DNA of 21,610 bases, taken from Acidimicrobiia bacterium. GTDB taxonomy: Bacteria; Actinomycetota; Acidimicrobiia; Spongiisociales; JAHEDJ01. Position 1 is the first letter of the stretch. Each line of letters begins with the position of its first letter. A program made the translations under genes and the position numbers. The notes below the pieces were generated by a model. It did no database searches. It was given only the letters and a program-made list of their open reading frames with translations, and was not told where the DNA came from. Below, one piece after another: positions 7,259 to 13,676 of the stretch. The stretch lies in assembly GCA_030598025.1 (NCBI GenBank), contig JAUVQS010000010.1, positions 1 through 21,610 of the forward strand. The letters are read 5' to 3'.

Positions 7259-7950
7259 GCCTCGACCTCCAACTCAGGTCCTTCTTCCTCAGTTTCAGAG
7301 GCCTTTGGAGGGGCACTGATGCCGATGCGGACCACCAGGAACATGTGAATGCCGATCAACAGCATCAGCAAGGCCGGCAGCACCCATATGTGCATACCGT
7401 AGAACCGGGTCAAGGTCACCGCCGATAGTTCTTCGCCGCCACGGGCAAAGCGAAGCAACCACGGTCCAATGACGGGAACTACCTCTAGCATTCGCGTGCC
7501 AACGGTTGTTGCCCAATAGGCCTTCTGGTCCCACGGTAGGAGGTAACCGGTGAACCCGAAGGCCATGGTCACGGCGAGCAATCCAAGCCCGGTGAACCAG
7601 GTCACCTCGCGAGGGAACTTGTAGGCGCCGTGCACTACTACGCGGATCATGTGAAGCCCGGCCAGGATCACCATGGCGCTGGCTCCCCAGTGGTGGAGGC
7701 CGCGAATGAGCCAACCGGCCGTTATCTCATTGGTGATGAACGAGACGCTGTTATAGGCATCTTGGGGGCTCGGCACGTAATAGATCGTGAGCAGGATGCC
7801 GGTGAGGATCTGGTTCACCATGACCAGCAGCGTCGCGCTGCCCAGCGTGTACGCCCAGGTGACCTTCGGGATATTGCGAAGGGCGAGCGCCTTCCAAATC
7901 GGCCTCCAACCCATCCGCTCCTCGAACCAGAGGTCGATCTTCTCAATCAT
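7255..7950 (-). CDS. qcrB: b6-type cytochrome b of module A
   Basis: The protein has 231 residues and four membrane helices. Haem ligands are His86 and His100 (helix B) and His187 and His202 (helix D), with the same spacing as plant b6. GAYKFPREVTW and TGYLLPWDQKAYWA are family signatures. After the last helix there is a short acidic tail (ETEEEGPELEVE) that module B lacks. The gene is locked to its neighbours by ATGA overlaps on both sides. With the Rieske protein and the subunit IV-octahaem protein it forms a menaquinol:cytochrome c reductase core; menaquinone is inferred from the likely phylum. Confidence 0.94.
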   Translation of the reverse strand: MIEKIDLWFEERMGWRPIWKALALRNIPKVTWAYTLGSATLLVMVNQILTGILLTIYYVPSPQDAYNSVSFITNEITAGWLIRGLHHWGASAMVILAGLHMIRVVVHGAYKFPREVTWFTGLGLLAVTMAFGFTGYLLPWDQKAYWATTVGTRMLEVVPVIGPWLLRFARGGEELSAVTLTRFYGMHIWVLPALLMLLIGIHMFLVVRIGISAPPKASETEEEGPELEVEA

Positions 7951-8429
7951 GCTTCGACCTTCCCTACGACGAAGAGCTGTTCGTCTTCGACCAATAGCTC
8001 GAACTGGTCGAGCGCTCTGGGTGGAGGTCCGGAAGCCACCGTCCCGTTCTTGTTGAACGTGGCGCTATGGCAAGGGCAGAAGAACTGCTCGTCATCTGTT
8101 ATCCAACGAACCCGGCATCCAAGATGCGTGCAGATATTCGACATCGCGGAGAAGTTTCGGCCGTCCTCAGTGAAGACGTAGAAGGCCAGTTCTTCGGTTT
8201 GCGTGACCCAACCCGTCTTCCGCTCGATGGCGGCCTTGAACAACGTCGGTTCGCCGACGGGGAACTTGCTGATCGGCCCGAGTGGAAGTCTGTCGACTCC
8301 CAGTCCGCCGCGAGCTTTCGCCGGTGACACCAGATACGCGACCGTTGGGATGCCCATGAGCGCACCAATTCCGCCGACCATCGTTGTCGTGGCGCGACTC
8401 AGGAAAGTGCGCCGACTCATCTTCGCCAT
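7947..8429 (-). CDS. qcrA: Rieske [2Fe-2S] protein of module A
   Basis: The 160-residue protein begins with a twin-arginine-like SRRTFLSRA and a hydrophobic anchor, then the Rieske fold with CTHLGC (100-105) and CPCHSA (118-123). The ligands are Cys100, His102, Cys118 and His121. The ATG at 8429 is preferred: a G-rich stretch stands just upstream, and a possible promoter at 8469-8497 would start the transcript downstream of the alternative ATG at 8468. ATG 8420 is also possible. The stop overlaps the cytochrome b start as ATGA. As first gene of module A it matches the QcrA-QcrB-QcrC order of Bacillus. Confidence 0.92.
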   Translation of the reverse strand: MAKMSRRTFLSRATTTMVGGIGALMGIPTVAYLVSPAKARGGLGVDRLPLGPISKFPVGEPTLFKAAIERKTGWVTQTEELAFYVFTEDGRNFSAMSNICTHLGCRVRWITDDEQFFCPCHSATFNKNGTVASGPPPRALDQFELLVEDEQLFVVGKVEA

Positions 8430-8468
8430 ACCGGCCCCCGATGTCCATTGTTCCTCTCCGTGGACCAT

Positions 8469-8497
8469 ACCGTAATGACGTAGGCCTTTCCGGCCAA
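8469..8497 (-). promoter_or_regulatory. possible promoter for the respiratory cluster
   Basis: On the minus strand TTGGCC (8497-8492) and TACGGT (8474-8469) are 17 bases apart. This would start transcription near 8462 and leave a leader of roughly 30 bases before the Rieske ATG at 8429. Both boxes are weak matches to the sigma-70 consensus, so this is tentative. The upstream ATPase gene ends at 8518, and read-through from it is possible. Confidence 0.3.
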
Positions 8498-8517
8498 GGG
8501 TCCATCGGCTCTAGGGT

Positions 8518-9576
8518 TCAGGACTCCTTTCCGGAACCTGGCTCGGAACTTGGAAGGATCTCGGCCAGGAGGTCGGTTGCGAGCAGGTCGAGCAATCCGG
8601 CAAGAATCGGCGGGTCCGACGCCGCTGGATCTTCGACGCACGGAAGAGTTGTGTGCGGTTCCAGGCCCAGGGCGCGCCTGGCGGTGCGCACTGTGGTTTC
8701 GTCCGGAGGAGATCCGGTCCGGTTGAGTACGAGATAGGGGACCGGGCCCTCCCAATCGTGAACCAGTCGGGCGGCCCTGATCAAGCTGGTCGGATGGGCG
8801 TCGCAAACGAGAACGATGGCGTCACTGGTCGACAGGCTGGGGTTGCCGATCCGCCACGGCCCTGCGTCGGCGACCGACACTGTGAAGGCCGTCAGGACGG
8901 TGTCCAGGAGTTCGGCGGTGTTGAACGTGGCTGTCGACGGGAGCCCTGACCCACCGACGACGGTGAGTTCTCCCGGTCCTATCGAGTTCGGCTTCAACTC
9001 TCGATCTCCCGATCTGGCTGCATCGACAATGTCGACAAGGCCCGGCCCCGGGCCGAGGCCGAGTCGGAACGCGACGCCGGGGGCCTCGATGTCGAGATCG
9101 ACGATGGCCGTCGGTGTTCTCCGCGCGATGGATTGCGCCAGGGCGACGGCGACTTCGGTTCTACCGGGAGCGCCTCGAGGGCCGGTGACCGAGATCAGGC
9201 GCCCGGTCTGAATTGAGGGGAGTGAATCCGCAGCAACCATCGATGCAGCGCTGAGCAGATCCTCGGCGGGCGTGCTGTCGGGAAGCGCCACATCCACGCC
9301 ACCCCGGCGCAGCAGTTCGTGGCCCGGCCGATCTCCGCTGGGATAGACACCGATGACTCGGGTTCCGTTTCGCCGAATGGAACGGATCCGGCTGGAAGTG
9401 ATCCACGAAGTCTCGGCTCCCACTACGACGATATCGAGTGGGGCTGCGCGCTCCAGGTCCTGGGGCTCGTAGGCCCTCCGCACGACCCGGACGGTTGGAT
9501 CGCGGCGAGCCGCATCGACCAGCTTTGGCTCCCACTCACGGGCAGAGAGAACTGTGGCGATGCGTGGCCGGTTCAT
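8518..9576 (-). CDS. CpaE/MinD-like P-loop ATPase with degenerate Walker A
   Basis: The protein has 352 residues. A receiver-like N-terminal region (about 1-120, no clear phospho-acceptor set) precedes a ParA/MinD-type domain, the order found in CpaE proteins. The nucleotide loop is GPRGAPGRT (132-140): arginines stand where the deviant Walker A has its two lysines. IVDLDIEAPG (158-167) is the Walker A' region and IVLVCDA the Walker B-like strand. CpaE proteins position Flp pilus machinery, but no pilus genes are here, so the role is unknown. ATG 9576 has GGAGG at ideal spacing; upstream residues belong to a duplicated segment. It overlaps the end of a 7-codon reading frame and is probably translated by coupling to the gene before it. 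Confidence 0.75.
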   Translation of the reverse strand: MNRPRIATVLSAREWEPKLVDAARRDPTVRVVRRAYEPQDLERAAPLDIVVVGAETSWITSSRIRSIRRNGTRVIGVYPSGDRPGHELLRRGGVDVALPDSTPAEDLLSAASMVAADSLPSIQTGRLISVTGPRGAPGRTEVAVALAQSIARRTPTAIVDLDIEAPGVAFRLGLGPGPGLVDIVDAARSGDRELKPNSIGPGELTVVGGSGLPSTATFNTAELLDTVLTAFTVSVADAGPWRIGNPSLSTSDAIVLVCDAHPTSLIRAARLVHDWEGPVPYLVLNRTGSPPDETTVRTARRALGLEPHTTLPCVEDPAASDPPILAGLLDLLATDLLAEILPSSEPGSGKES

Positions 9577-9606
9577 TCGGCCTCCTCGAATTTCATTCGG
9601 CCTCCT
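9572..9606. repeat. 20-bp tandem duplication carrying a ribosome binding site and start codon
   Basis: TTCATTCGGCCTCCT occurs at 9572-9586 and again at 9592-9606, period 20. On the minus strand each copy reads AGGAGG, then a 4-base spacer, then ATGAA. One copy gives the end of the upstream gene and the ATG of the minicistron; the other gives the minicistron stop and the ATG of the ATPase gene. Confidence 0.85.
9573..9596 (-). CDS. 7-codon minicistron between two coupled genes
   Basis: The frame MKFEEAE starts at ATG 9596, inside the ATGA that ends the upstream gene, and stops at TGA 9575-9573, inside the ATGA that starts the ATPase gene. It has its own AGGAGG, and its body contains the GAGGAGG used by the next gene. 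It arose from the 20-bp duplication. Whether ribosomes make this peptide is unknown; a role as a coupling relay or spacer is inference. Confidence 0.35.
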   Translation of the reverse strand: MKFEEAE

Positions 9607-9901
9607 GGAAGCCTGCCGCGACGATCTGATGCAGGAGGACGAACCGGCTTCGTTGGCCGAAGCGCAACACGACGTGATCGGAGCCGACCGCGTGAACAAC
9701 TCCGACGGCCGCTCGTCCGTCGATACACCAGAGTGTCGTGTGCTCGCCGCGGTCTTCCGCGTCGATCAACCGATCCCGCAGTGATCGTCGCCTCCACCAG
9801 GTGGTGCGGGCGGCGGCCTGCTCGGCTTCCACCACTCGCTCCCACTGTTGGCGGAGGCGGCGGGAGACGTCGACGAGATCCGGGTGTCTGAGGGGATCCA
9901 T
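9593..9901 (-). CDS. small conserved-looking protein of unknown function
   Basis: The protein has 102 residues and I do not recognise a named family. The first half is a charged, arginine-rich helix pair (RRLRQQWERVVEAEQ, then TWWRRRSLRDRL). The second half alternates hydrophobic strands (TLWCIDGRAAVGVVHAVG, HVVLRF, RFVLLHQIVAAG) in a pattern like a small SH3/Sm-type beta barrel. AGAGGAG lies 4 bases before the ATG. It is first in a two-gene unit with the CpaE-like ATPase, joined through a 7-codon frame, so the two proteins probably act together. It has no membrane segment or signal peptide. Confidence 0.7.
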   Translation of the reverse strand: MDPLRHPDLVDVSRRLRQQWERVVEAEQAAARTTWWRRRSLRDRLIDAEDRGEHTTLWCIDGRAAVGVVHAVGSDHVVLRFGQRSRFVLLHQIVAAGFQEAE

Positions 9902-9919
9902 TTCTCCTCTTCGAGAGTG

Positions 9920-9968
9920 TTAGTGATAGTTTAGATGCATTAGTGCTCTACAGGGGTGCTGTTAGATG
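9920..9968. promoter_or_regulatory. AT-rich repeated TTAG words between divergent genes (candidate operator)
   Basis: In the 131-base divergent region, TTAGTGA (9920), TTAGATG (9931), TTAGTGC (9940) and TTAGATG (9962) recur in the same orientation, at steps of 11, 9 and 22 bases, close to one or two helical turns. The block is far more AT-rich than its surroundings. Excisionase/MerR-like HTH proteins often bind direct repeats, and such a gene starts at 10033, so autoregulation is plausible. No clear -35/-10 pair was assigned. Confidence 0.4.
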
Positions 9969-10032
9969 GGATGTTTTCGCGACCTTCGCTCTGCTTGCCG
10001 TGGGCTCCAAGTCGGCAATACCCTGTAGGCCC

Positions 10033-10230
10033 ATGGAGCGCATCGAAGTTGGCATCGCCAAGGAGTGGTTGTCGGTGGCCGATATCAGCCGCTACATGGA
10101 TGTTTCGTCCTACGTCGTTACCGGCGTGCTTCGCTCCGGTGACCTTCCCGCTGTGAAGTTCGGACGGGAATGGCGCGTCGCCCGGATTGATTTCGAGAAC
10201 TGGATCAATGAGTCACGGTCTGCCGGCTAA
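10033..10230 (+). CDS. excisionase-family HTH DNA-binding protein
   Basis: The 65-residue protein is almost only a winged HTH of the excisionase/HTH_17 type: EWLSVADISRYMDVSSYVV (helix-turn-helix), RSGDLPAVKFGREWRV (wing) and DFENWI (last helix). Mycobacterial Rv0500A has the same layout. The ATG at 10033 matches the family start; no strong ribosome binding site is visible. There is no integrase or phage gene nearby, so it is more likely a transcription or nucleoid factor than a true excisionase. Its last codons and TAA stop are supplied by the first unit of the 58-bp tandem repeat, so the C-terminal SAG may be recent. Confidence 0.82.
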   Translation: MERIEVGIAKEWLSVADISRYMDVSSYVVTGVLRSGDLPAVKFGREWRVARIDFENWINESRSAG

Positions 10231-10448
10231 ACGCCGGCAGATTTGAGTTCCTTCGGAACTCACCGCCACATCGAGGTCTGCCGGCTAAACGCCGGCAGAT
10301 TTGAGTTCCTTCGGAACTCACCGCCACATCGAGGTCTGCCGGCTAAGCGCCGGCAGATTTGAGTTCCTTCGGAACTCACCGCCACATCGAGGTCTGCCGG
10401 CTAAGCGCCGGCAGATTTGAGTTCCTTCGGAACTCACCGCCACATCGA
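10217..10448. repeat. four tandem copies of a 58-bp unit, each with two hairpins
   Basis: The units are 10217-10274, 10275-10332, 10333-10390 and 10391-10448. They are identical except that units 1-2 read CTAAAC and units 3-4 CTAAGC in the first loop. Each unit holds hairpin 1, CTGCCGGC/GCCGGCAG with a 5-base loop, and hairpin 2, TGAGTTCC/GGAACTCA with a TTC loop, then an unpaired CCGCCACATCGA. The array fills the space between the HTH stop codon and clpS. There are no variable spacers, so it is not CRISPR. It may be a VNTR, a row of terminators or insulators, or a REP-like cluster. Confidence 0.95.
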
Positions 10449-10454
10449 GCTACT

Positions 10455-10475
10455 CGCGACCCGCGACCCGCGACT
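10455..10475. repeat. heptamer tandem repeat (CGCGACC type)
   Basis: Three 7-base units, CGCGACC, CGCGACC and CGCGACT, lie between the 58-bp array and clpS. A related minus-strand word, TAGTCGCGGGT, occurs at the stop codon of the cytochrome c gene near 650-660. It is one of several 7-bp periodic runs in this window. Confidence 0.7.
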
Positions 10476-10487
10476 AGCGTCGTTCTC

Positions 10488-10718
10488 ATGGAGATGTGGA
10501 ACGTGATCGTTTGGAACGACGAGGTCAATCTCGCTGCGCACGTCGCGTACGTCTTCCGGCGACTCCTTGGTTTGACTCGCGACGATGCCACCGCGCTCAT
10601 GCTCGATATTCACCGCCGCGGTTCGGCGATGGTGGCTACCGGTGCCCGCGAACACGTCGAGTTGACGTGCTTCCGCCTGAGGACTCACGGCCTCGATGCC
10701 ACACTGGAGCCGGCATGA
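10488..10718 (+). CDS. clpS: ClpS, Clp protease adaptor
   Basis: The 76-residue protein is a minimal actinobacterial ClpS. It delivers N-degron substrates to the ClpC/ClpA AAA+ unfoldase. VIVWNDEVNL (6-15) holds the Asn10-Asp11 substrate pocket, with Glu12 in place of the more common Asp. MLDIHRRG (38-45) holds the conserved His42, and GAREHVEL the later helix. The ATG at 10488 gives the usual short N-terminal tail; ATG 10494 is possible. The stop overlaps the next gene as ATGA, the clpS-DUF2017 pairing common in Actinomycetota. The start lies 40 bases past the 58-bp repeat array, so the array may influence its expression. Confidence 0.93.
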   Translation: MEMWNVIVWNDEVNLAAHVAYVFRRLLGLTRDDATALMLDIHRRGSAMVATGAREHVELTCFRLRTHGLDATLEPA

Positions 10719-11167
10719 GTGAACCATTCGCTCCTTGCGCAGGAGGAGTGCGCATGACTCTCGCGCCGTGGGAAGTCGATCTGCTGTCCCTGGTGCCTGC
10801 CCTGCTTGATTCGGTCGGGAAGTTCGATCCGGATCCGGCCGTCGACCGGTTGGCTTTGCGGGCCTATCCACTGGATGAAGATGCCGACGACGAGTTTCGA
10901 CGCCTGCTTGCCGACGAACTTCAACACGGACGGGCGGCTGATCGATCGGCCTTCTCCATCACCGTCGAGTCCGGCGTCGACGGCGTCGTATTGTCGACGG
11001 CGGAGGCAGAGGCGTGGCTGCGGGTGCTGGCTGAGGCTCGACTCGTGCAGGCCGCTCGGGCCGACCTGCCGGGTGGGAGTGAGAAGGGATCCGACCAAGC
11101 TCTATTCGACTACCTGTCGTGGGTGCAGGGTTCACTTGTCGAAATACTGGATGAGGTGTTGCCCTGA
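10715..11167 (+). CDS. DUF2017 family protein
   Basis: The 150-residue protein belongs to the DUF2017 family by context and pattern: a mainly helical protein with PWEVDLLSLVPALLDSV near the start, FRRLLADEL in the middle, and a C-terminal SWVQGSLVEILDEVL helix. It is encoded directly after clpS with an ATGA overlap, as in many actinomycetes (for example after mycobacterial clpS). Its biochemical role is not established; coupling suggests it works with ClpS or is needed at the same level. No signal peptide, membrane helix or catalytic motif is visible. Confidence 0.85.
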   Translation: MSEPFAPCAGGVRMTLAPWEVDLLSLVPALLDSVGKFDPDPAVDRLALRAYPLDEDADDEFRRLLADELQHGRAADRSAFSITVESGVDGVVLSTAEAEAWLRVLAEARLVQAARADLPGGSEKGSDQALFDYLSWVQGSLVEILDEVLP

Positions 11168-11172
11168 CCACG

Positions 11173-12363
11173 GTGCGTACTCACGATATGGCACACGGCG
11201 GAGAGGCAGTCGGGCGCGCCGACGGCAAGGCCATCTTCGTGGATGGTGCCCTTCCCGGCGAGGAAGTCGAGGTCGAGATTCTCGAGGATCATGGCTCGTG
11301 GGCGCGGGCCGCGCTGATGACGGTTGTCGAGCCATCCAGCGATCGGGTTGAGCCGCGTTGTGGCCACTTCGGCCGGTGTGGTGGCTGCCAGTGGCAGTTC
11401 GCTCCGCGAGAGACTCAGGCGATATGGAAAAGGGACGTTGTCGCCGGCCAGTTGCAGCATCTGGGCAAGATCGCCGATCCCGATGTCCGTTCGACGGTGA
11501 CTCCCGGCCCTGCGTTCGGGTATCGCAACCGGATGGACTTCCGTGTCGCGGAAGGGAAACCCGCCCTGTACCGGCGCCGGACCAGGGAACTCGAAGTGTT
11601 GAATGAGTGTCCGCTTCTCCCGGAATCTCTGAGGGGCATGCTCGACGAGGCCGGTGATCTCTCTCCGCTTCGTCGTATCACTCTTCGGGTGGGAAGCAAC
11701 ACGGGTGATCGATTGGCGATCGTGTCCGGGCGTGTCCCCGATACGGCCGGCGGTTGGTCATTCCCGGTGTGCGCCGTCCGGCGGGGCCGCCCGGAACCGA
11801 TCCACGGTGACCCGGTATTTTCCGAGAAGGTCGGCGACACGACCTTCCGGGTGACGGCGTCGGCGTTCTTCCAGAACAACACGGCAGGTGCCGAGTCGCT
11901 GGTCGACCTGGTCGGGGAGGCGCTCAACGTGACTGAGACCGATGTGCTGCTGGACGCCTACGCCGGCGGAGGTTTGTTTGCGTTGACGGTCGGGAGGAAT
12001 GCCCGTCGCGTTGTAGCGGTCGAGTCGGCCGGCATGGCTGCGGATGACCTCGCCTACAACAGCAAAGCCGCCGGAGTCGAGGTCGAGGGGTTTTCAACGC
12101 CGGTTGAGAGCGGCATCGGCGGTGCGGTTTGGTCGGTGGCGGTCTGCGATCCGCCCCGGACGGGCCTCGGCGTTGAGGGAGTGGCGGCAATCACCACCGC
12201 CACCCCCCGGGCGATCGCCTACGTCGCTTGTGACCCGGCCAGCCTCGCCCGCGACGCCCACTTGCTGGGTGAAGCGGGATACGATCTCGACTACGCGGTC
12301 CCGGTCGACATGTTCCCGCAGACCTTCCACATCGAAACGGTGGCACGCTTCCAACTCCGTTGA
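11173..12363 (+). CDS. TrmA/RlmD-family uracil-5-methyltransferase
   Basis: The protein has 396 residues. It transfers a methyl group from SAM to C5 of a uridine, probably in 23S rRNA. An N-terminal TRAM domain (about 1-55, HGGEAVGRADGKAIFVDGALPGE) is followed by [4Fe-4S] cysteines Cys63, Cys69, Cys72 and Cys146, as in RlmD/RumA. The SAM loop is LDAYAGGGLFAL (260-271), DPPRTGL lies at 326-332, the catalytic Cys353 is in YVACDPASLARD and the base Glu388 in HIETV. The start is GTG 11173, five bases after the DUF2017 stop; ATG 11188 would still keep the TRAM core. The exact uridine cannot be told from sequence. Confidence 0.92.
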   Translation: MRTHDMAHGGEAVGRADGKAIFVDGALPGEEVEVEILEDHGSWARAALMTVVEPSSDRVEPRCGHFGRCGGCQWQFAPRETQAIWKRDVVAGQLQHLGKIADPDVRSTVTPGPAFGYRNRMDFRVAEGKPALYRRRTRELEVLNECPLLPESLRGMLDEAGDLSPLRRITLRVGSNTGDRLAIVSGRVPDTAGGWSFPVCAVRRGRPEPIHGDPVFSEKVGDTTFRVTASAFFQNNTAGAESLVDLVGEALNVTETDVLLDAYAGGGLFALTVGRNARRVVAVESAGMAADDLAYNSKAAGVEVEGFSTPVESGIGGAVWSVAVCDPPRTGLGVEGVAAITTATPRAIAYVACDPASLARDAHLLGEAGYDLDYAVPVDMFPQTFHIETVARFQLR

Positions 12364-12367
12364 CTCA

Positions 12368-12474
12368 TTCTCGGCAATGCAATGGCGCGCGGAGGACAAC
12401 AGCATTGCTGAGAAAGGTTCCGGGAGTTTCTCAGCAATGCTGTGGCGCGTGGAGAGCAACAGTATTGCCGAGAA
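12368..12474. repeat. nested palindromic repeat pair (60-bp period)
   Basis: Two units, 12368-12414 and 12428-12474, each start TTCTC(G/A)GCAATGC, carry TGGCGCG(C/T)GGAG and end with the inverse arm ATTGC(T/C)GAGAA. The right arm of unit 1 and the left arm of unit 2 form a perfect 17-bp inverted repeat (12399-12415 with 12427-12443, 11-base loop), and the outermost arms pair at 12 of 13 positions. It fills the 139-base gap after the methyltransferase gene. It resembles a REP/BIME-type element. No U-run follows the stem. Confidence 0.85.
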
Positions 12475-12502
12475 AGCCCTTTCATGCGGGTACGCTGGCG
12501 CC

Positions 12503-13672
12503 ATGCTCGGGATGTATCGACCCGCCCGCCCGGCGGTGGTTGCCGTCGTGGTGGCCCTTCTTATCGCCGTTCTGCCGGTGATGGCTGCGGCGGCCTCCGG
12601 GCGAACTCCCGGGTCGTCCGTTATCAGTGTTTATGAGCCGGGTGGGCTCTCCACCGAAACCGAATTAGCCGTACTCGGAGTCGCCGCCGAACACGGCGCC
12701 CGATCGGTTTCCGTCCACCGCGGAACGCTTCAGTTGACCGGCGTCTATCGCGCCGGCGAGGTCGTTCAGGAGACAGATCCCGGATTCTTCATCCCCATGT
12801 CGTCGCTCGCCGTCGATCCGGGCCGCTCGGCTCCGTTGATCGGAGACGAGGTGGCTACTGCACTGGCCGAAGGGACGGTTGTGTTCGGCGAGACCTCTGC
12901 CGCCCTGCGCGGAGCCCGGGTCGGTGACGAGGTGGAGTTCATCGGCTGGGACGGCTTACCCCATCGGTTCACGATTGGAGCCGTAGCCCCGGACTCGAAT
13001 GTGTGGTGGAGCGAACTCGTCTTCTCGGAAGACTCGGCCGCCTCATTCGGGTTTCTGCGTAAGTCTTCGATGTTCGTATGGGGTTTCCGTTCCCAGGATG
13101 AGATTGTGATCGACCTCTGGACGCGGTTGCCGGACGTCCGACTGCGGATGTCGAGTCCCGACGACCCGGCTGATCCCGACGGAGTACTGCCGACGGTCAT
13201 CGTCAAGCAACGGTTCGGCGAATTCTCCTATCGCCCGACCGGCGTCGGCGAGAAGATCGAGATCGAACCGGCCTGGAAAGAGGCAAACATCGTTGATGTC
13301 ACCTTTCCGCTCCTTGGGCCGTTTCGCTGCCACCGTGCCGTGGTTCCGTACCTGAGAACTGCCATTCTCGAGGTGATAAGTCAAGGTCTGTGGACGCACA
13401 TCGATCCACAGGATTTCCAGGCCGCCGGTGGCTGCTACAACCCGCGCCTGATTCGCGGCGGTGACAAGGGCGGGGCCGTCTCTCGACACACCTGGGGGAT
13501 TGCGGTCGATATCAATCCGAGCGATAACCCCTACGGCGGCCGTATCGGAATGGACCCCAACATCGCCGCCATCTTGCAGAGCTGGGGGTTCGCCTGGGGC
13601 GGCGGGTGGACCTACACCGACGGCGGCCACTTCGAGTGGAATCACATACCCGACCATCTGACGGAAGGATGA
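12503..13672 (+). CDS. exported M15-family peptidase (D-Ala-D-Ala carboxypeptidase-like)
   Basis: The protein has 389 residues. A signal peptide or N-terminal anchor (about 10-32) is followed by a roughly 200-residue region and a C-terminal M15 metallopeptidase domain (about 270-389). Zinc ligands fit His329 and Asp336 in SRHTWGIAVDIN and His376 in GGHFEWNH; this is the layout of VanY/CwlK-type peptidases that trim peptidoglycan peptides. The middle part (about 110-175, with GARVGDEVEF and RFTIGAVAP) resembles the extracytoplasmic domain of FtsX/MacB permeases, but no permease helices are present. The start was put at ATG 12503 because the signal peptide begins there; the ribosome binding site is weak and ATG 12512 is possible. 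The next gene begins 5 bases after its stop. Confidence 0.85.
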   Translation: MLGMYRPARPAVVAVVVALLIAVLPVMAAAASGRTPGSSVISVYEPGGLSTETELAVLGVAAEHGARSVSVHRGTLQLTGVYRAGEVVQETDPGFFIPMSSLAVDPGRSAPLIGDEVATALAEGTVVFGETSAALRGARVGDEVEFIGWDGLPHRFTIGAVAPDSNVWWSELVFSEDSAASFGFLRKSSMFVWGFRSQDEIVIDLWTRLPDVRLRMSSPDDPADPDGVLPTVIVKQRFGEFSYRPTGVGEKIEIEPAWKEANIVDVTFPLLGPFRCHRAVVPYLRTAILEVISQGLWTHIDPQDFQAAGGCYNPRLIRGGDKGGAVSRHTWGIAVDINPSDNPYGGRIGMDPNIAAILQSWGFAWGGGWTYTDGGHFEWNHIPDHLTEG

Positions 13673-13676
13673 CCCC

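Noticed and set aside
9943..10032. Upstream start of the HTH gene at GTG/ATG near 9943
   Set aside because: The added 30 residues run through the candidate operator and do not resemble the family.
10033..10230. True phage excisionase and integrated element
   Set aside because: No integrase, att-like repeats or phage genes nearby; stand-alone excisionase-type HTH genes are normal in actinomycetes.
10217..10448. CRISPR-like array
   Set aside because: The 58-bp units are contiguous and nearly identical with no variable spacers, and no cas gene is present.
12044..12502. N-terminal extension of the M15 peptidase back to 12044
   Set aside because: It overlaps the methyltransferase gene in another frame and crosses the repeat; the signal peptide starts at 12503.
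12094..12504. 136-residue minus-strand reading frame across the palindromic repeat
   Set aside because: It is antisense to the methyltransferase and the repeat happens to lack stop codons in several frames; the repeated ARHCIAE-like words come from the repeat itself.
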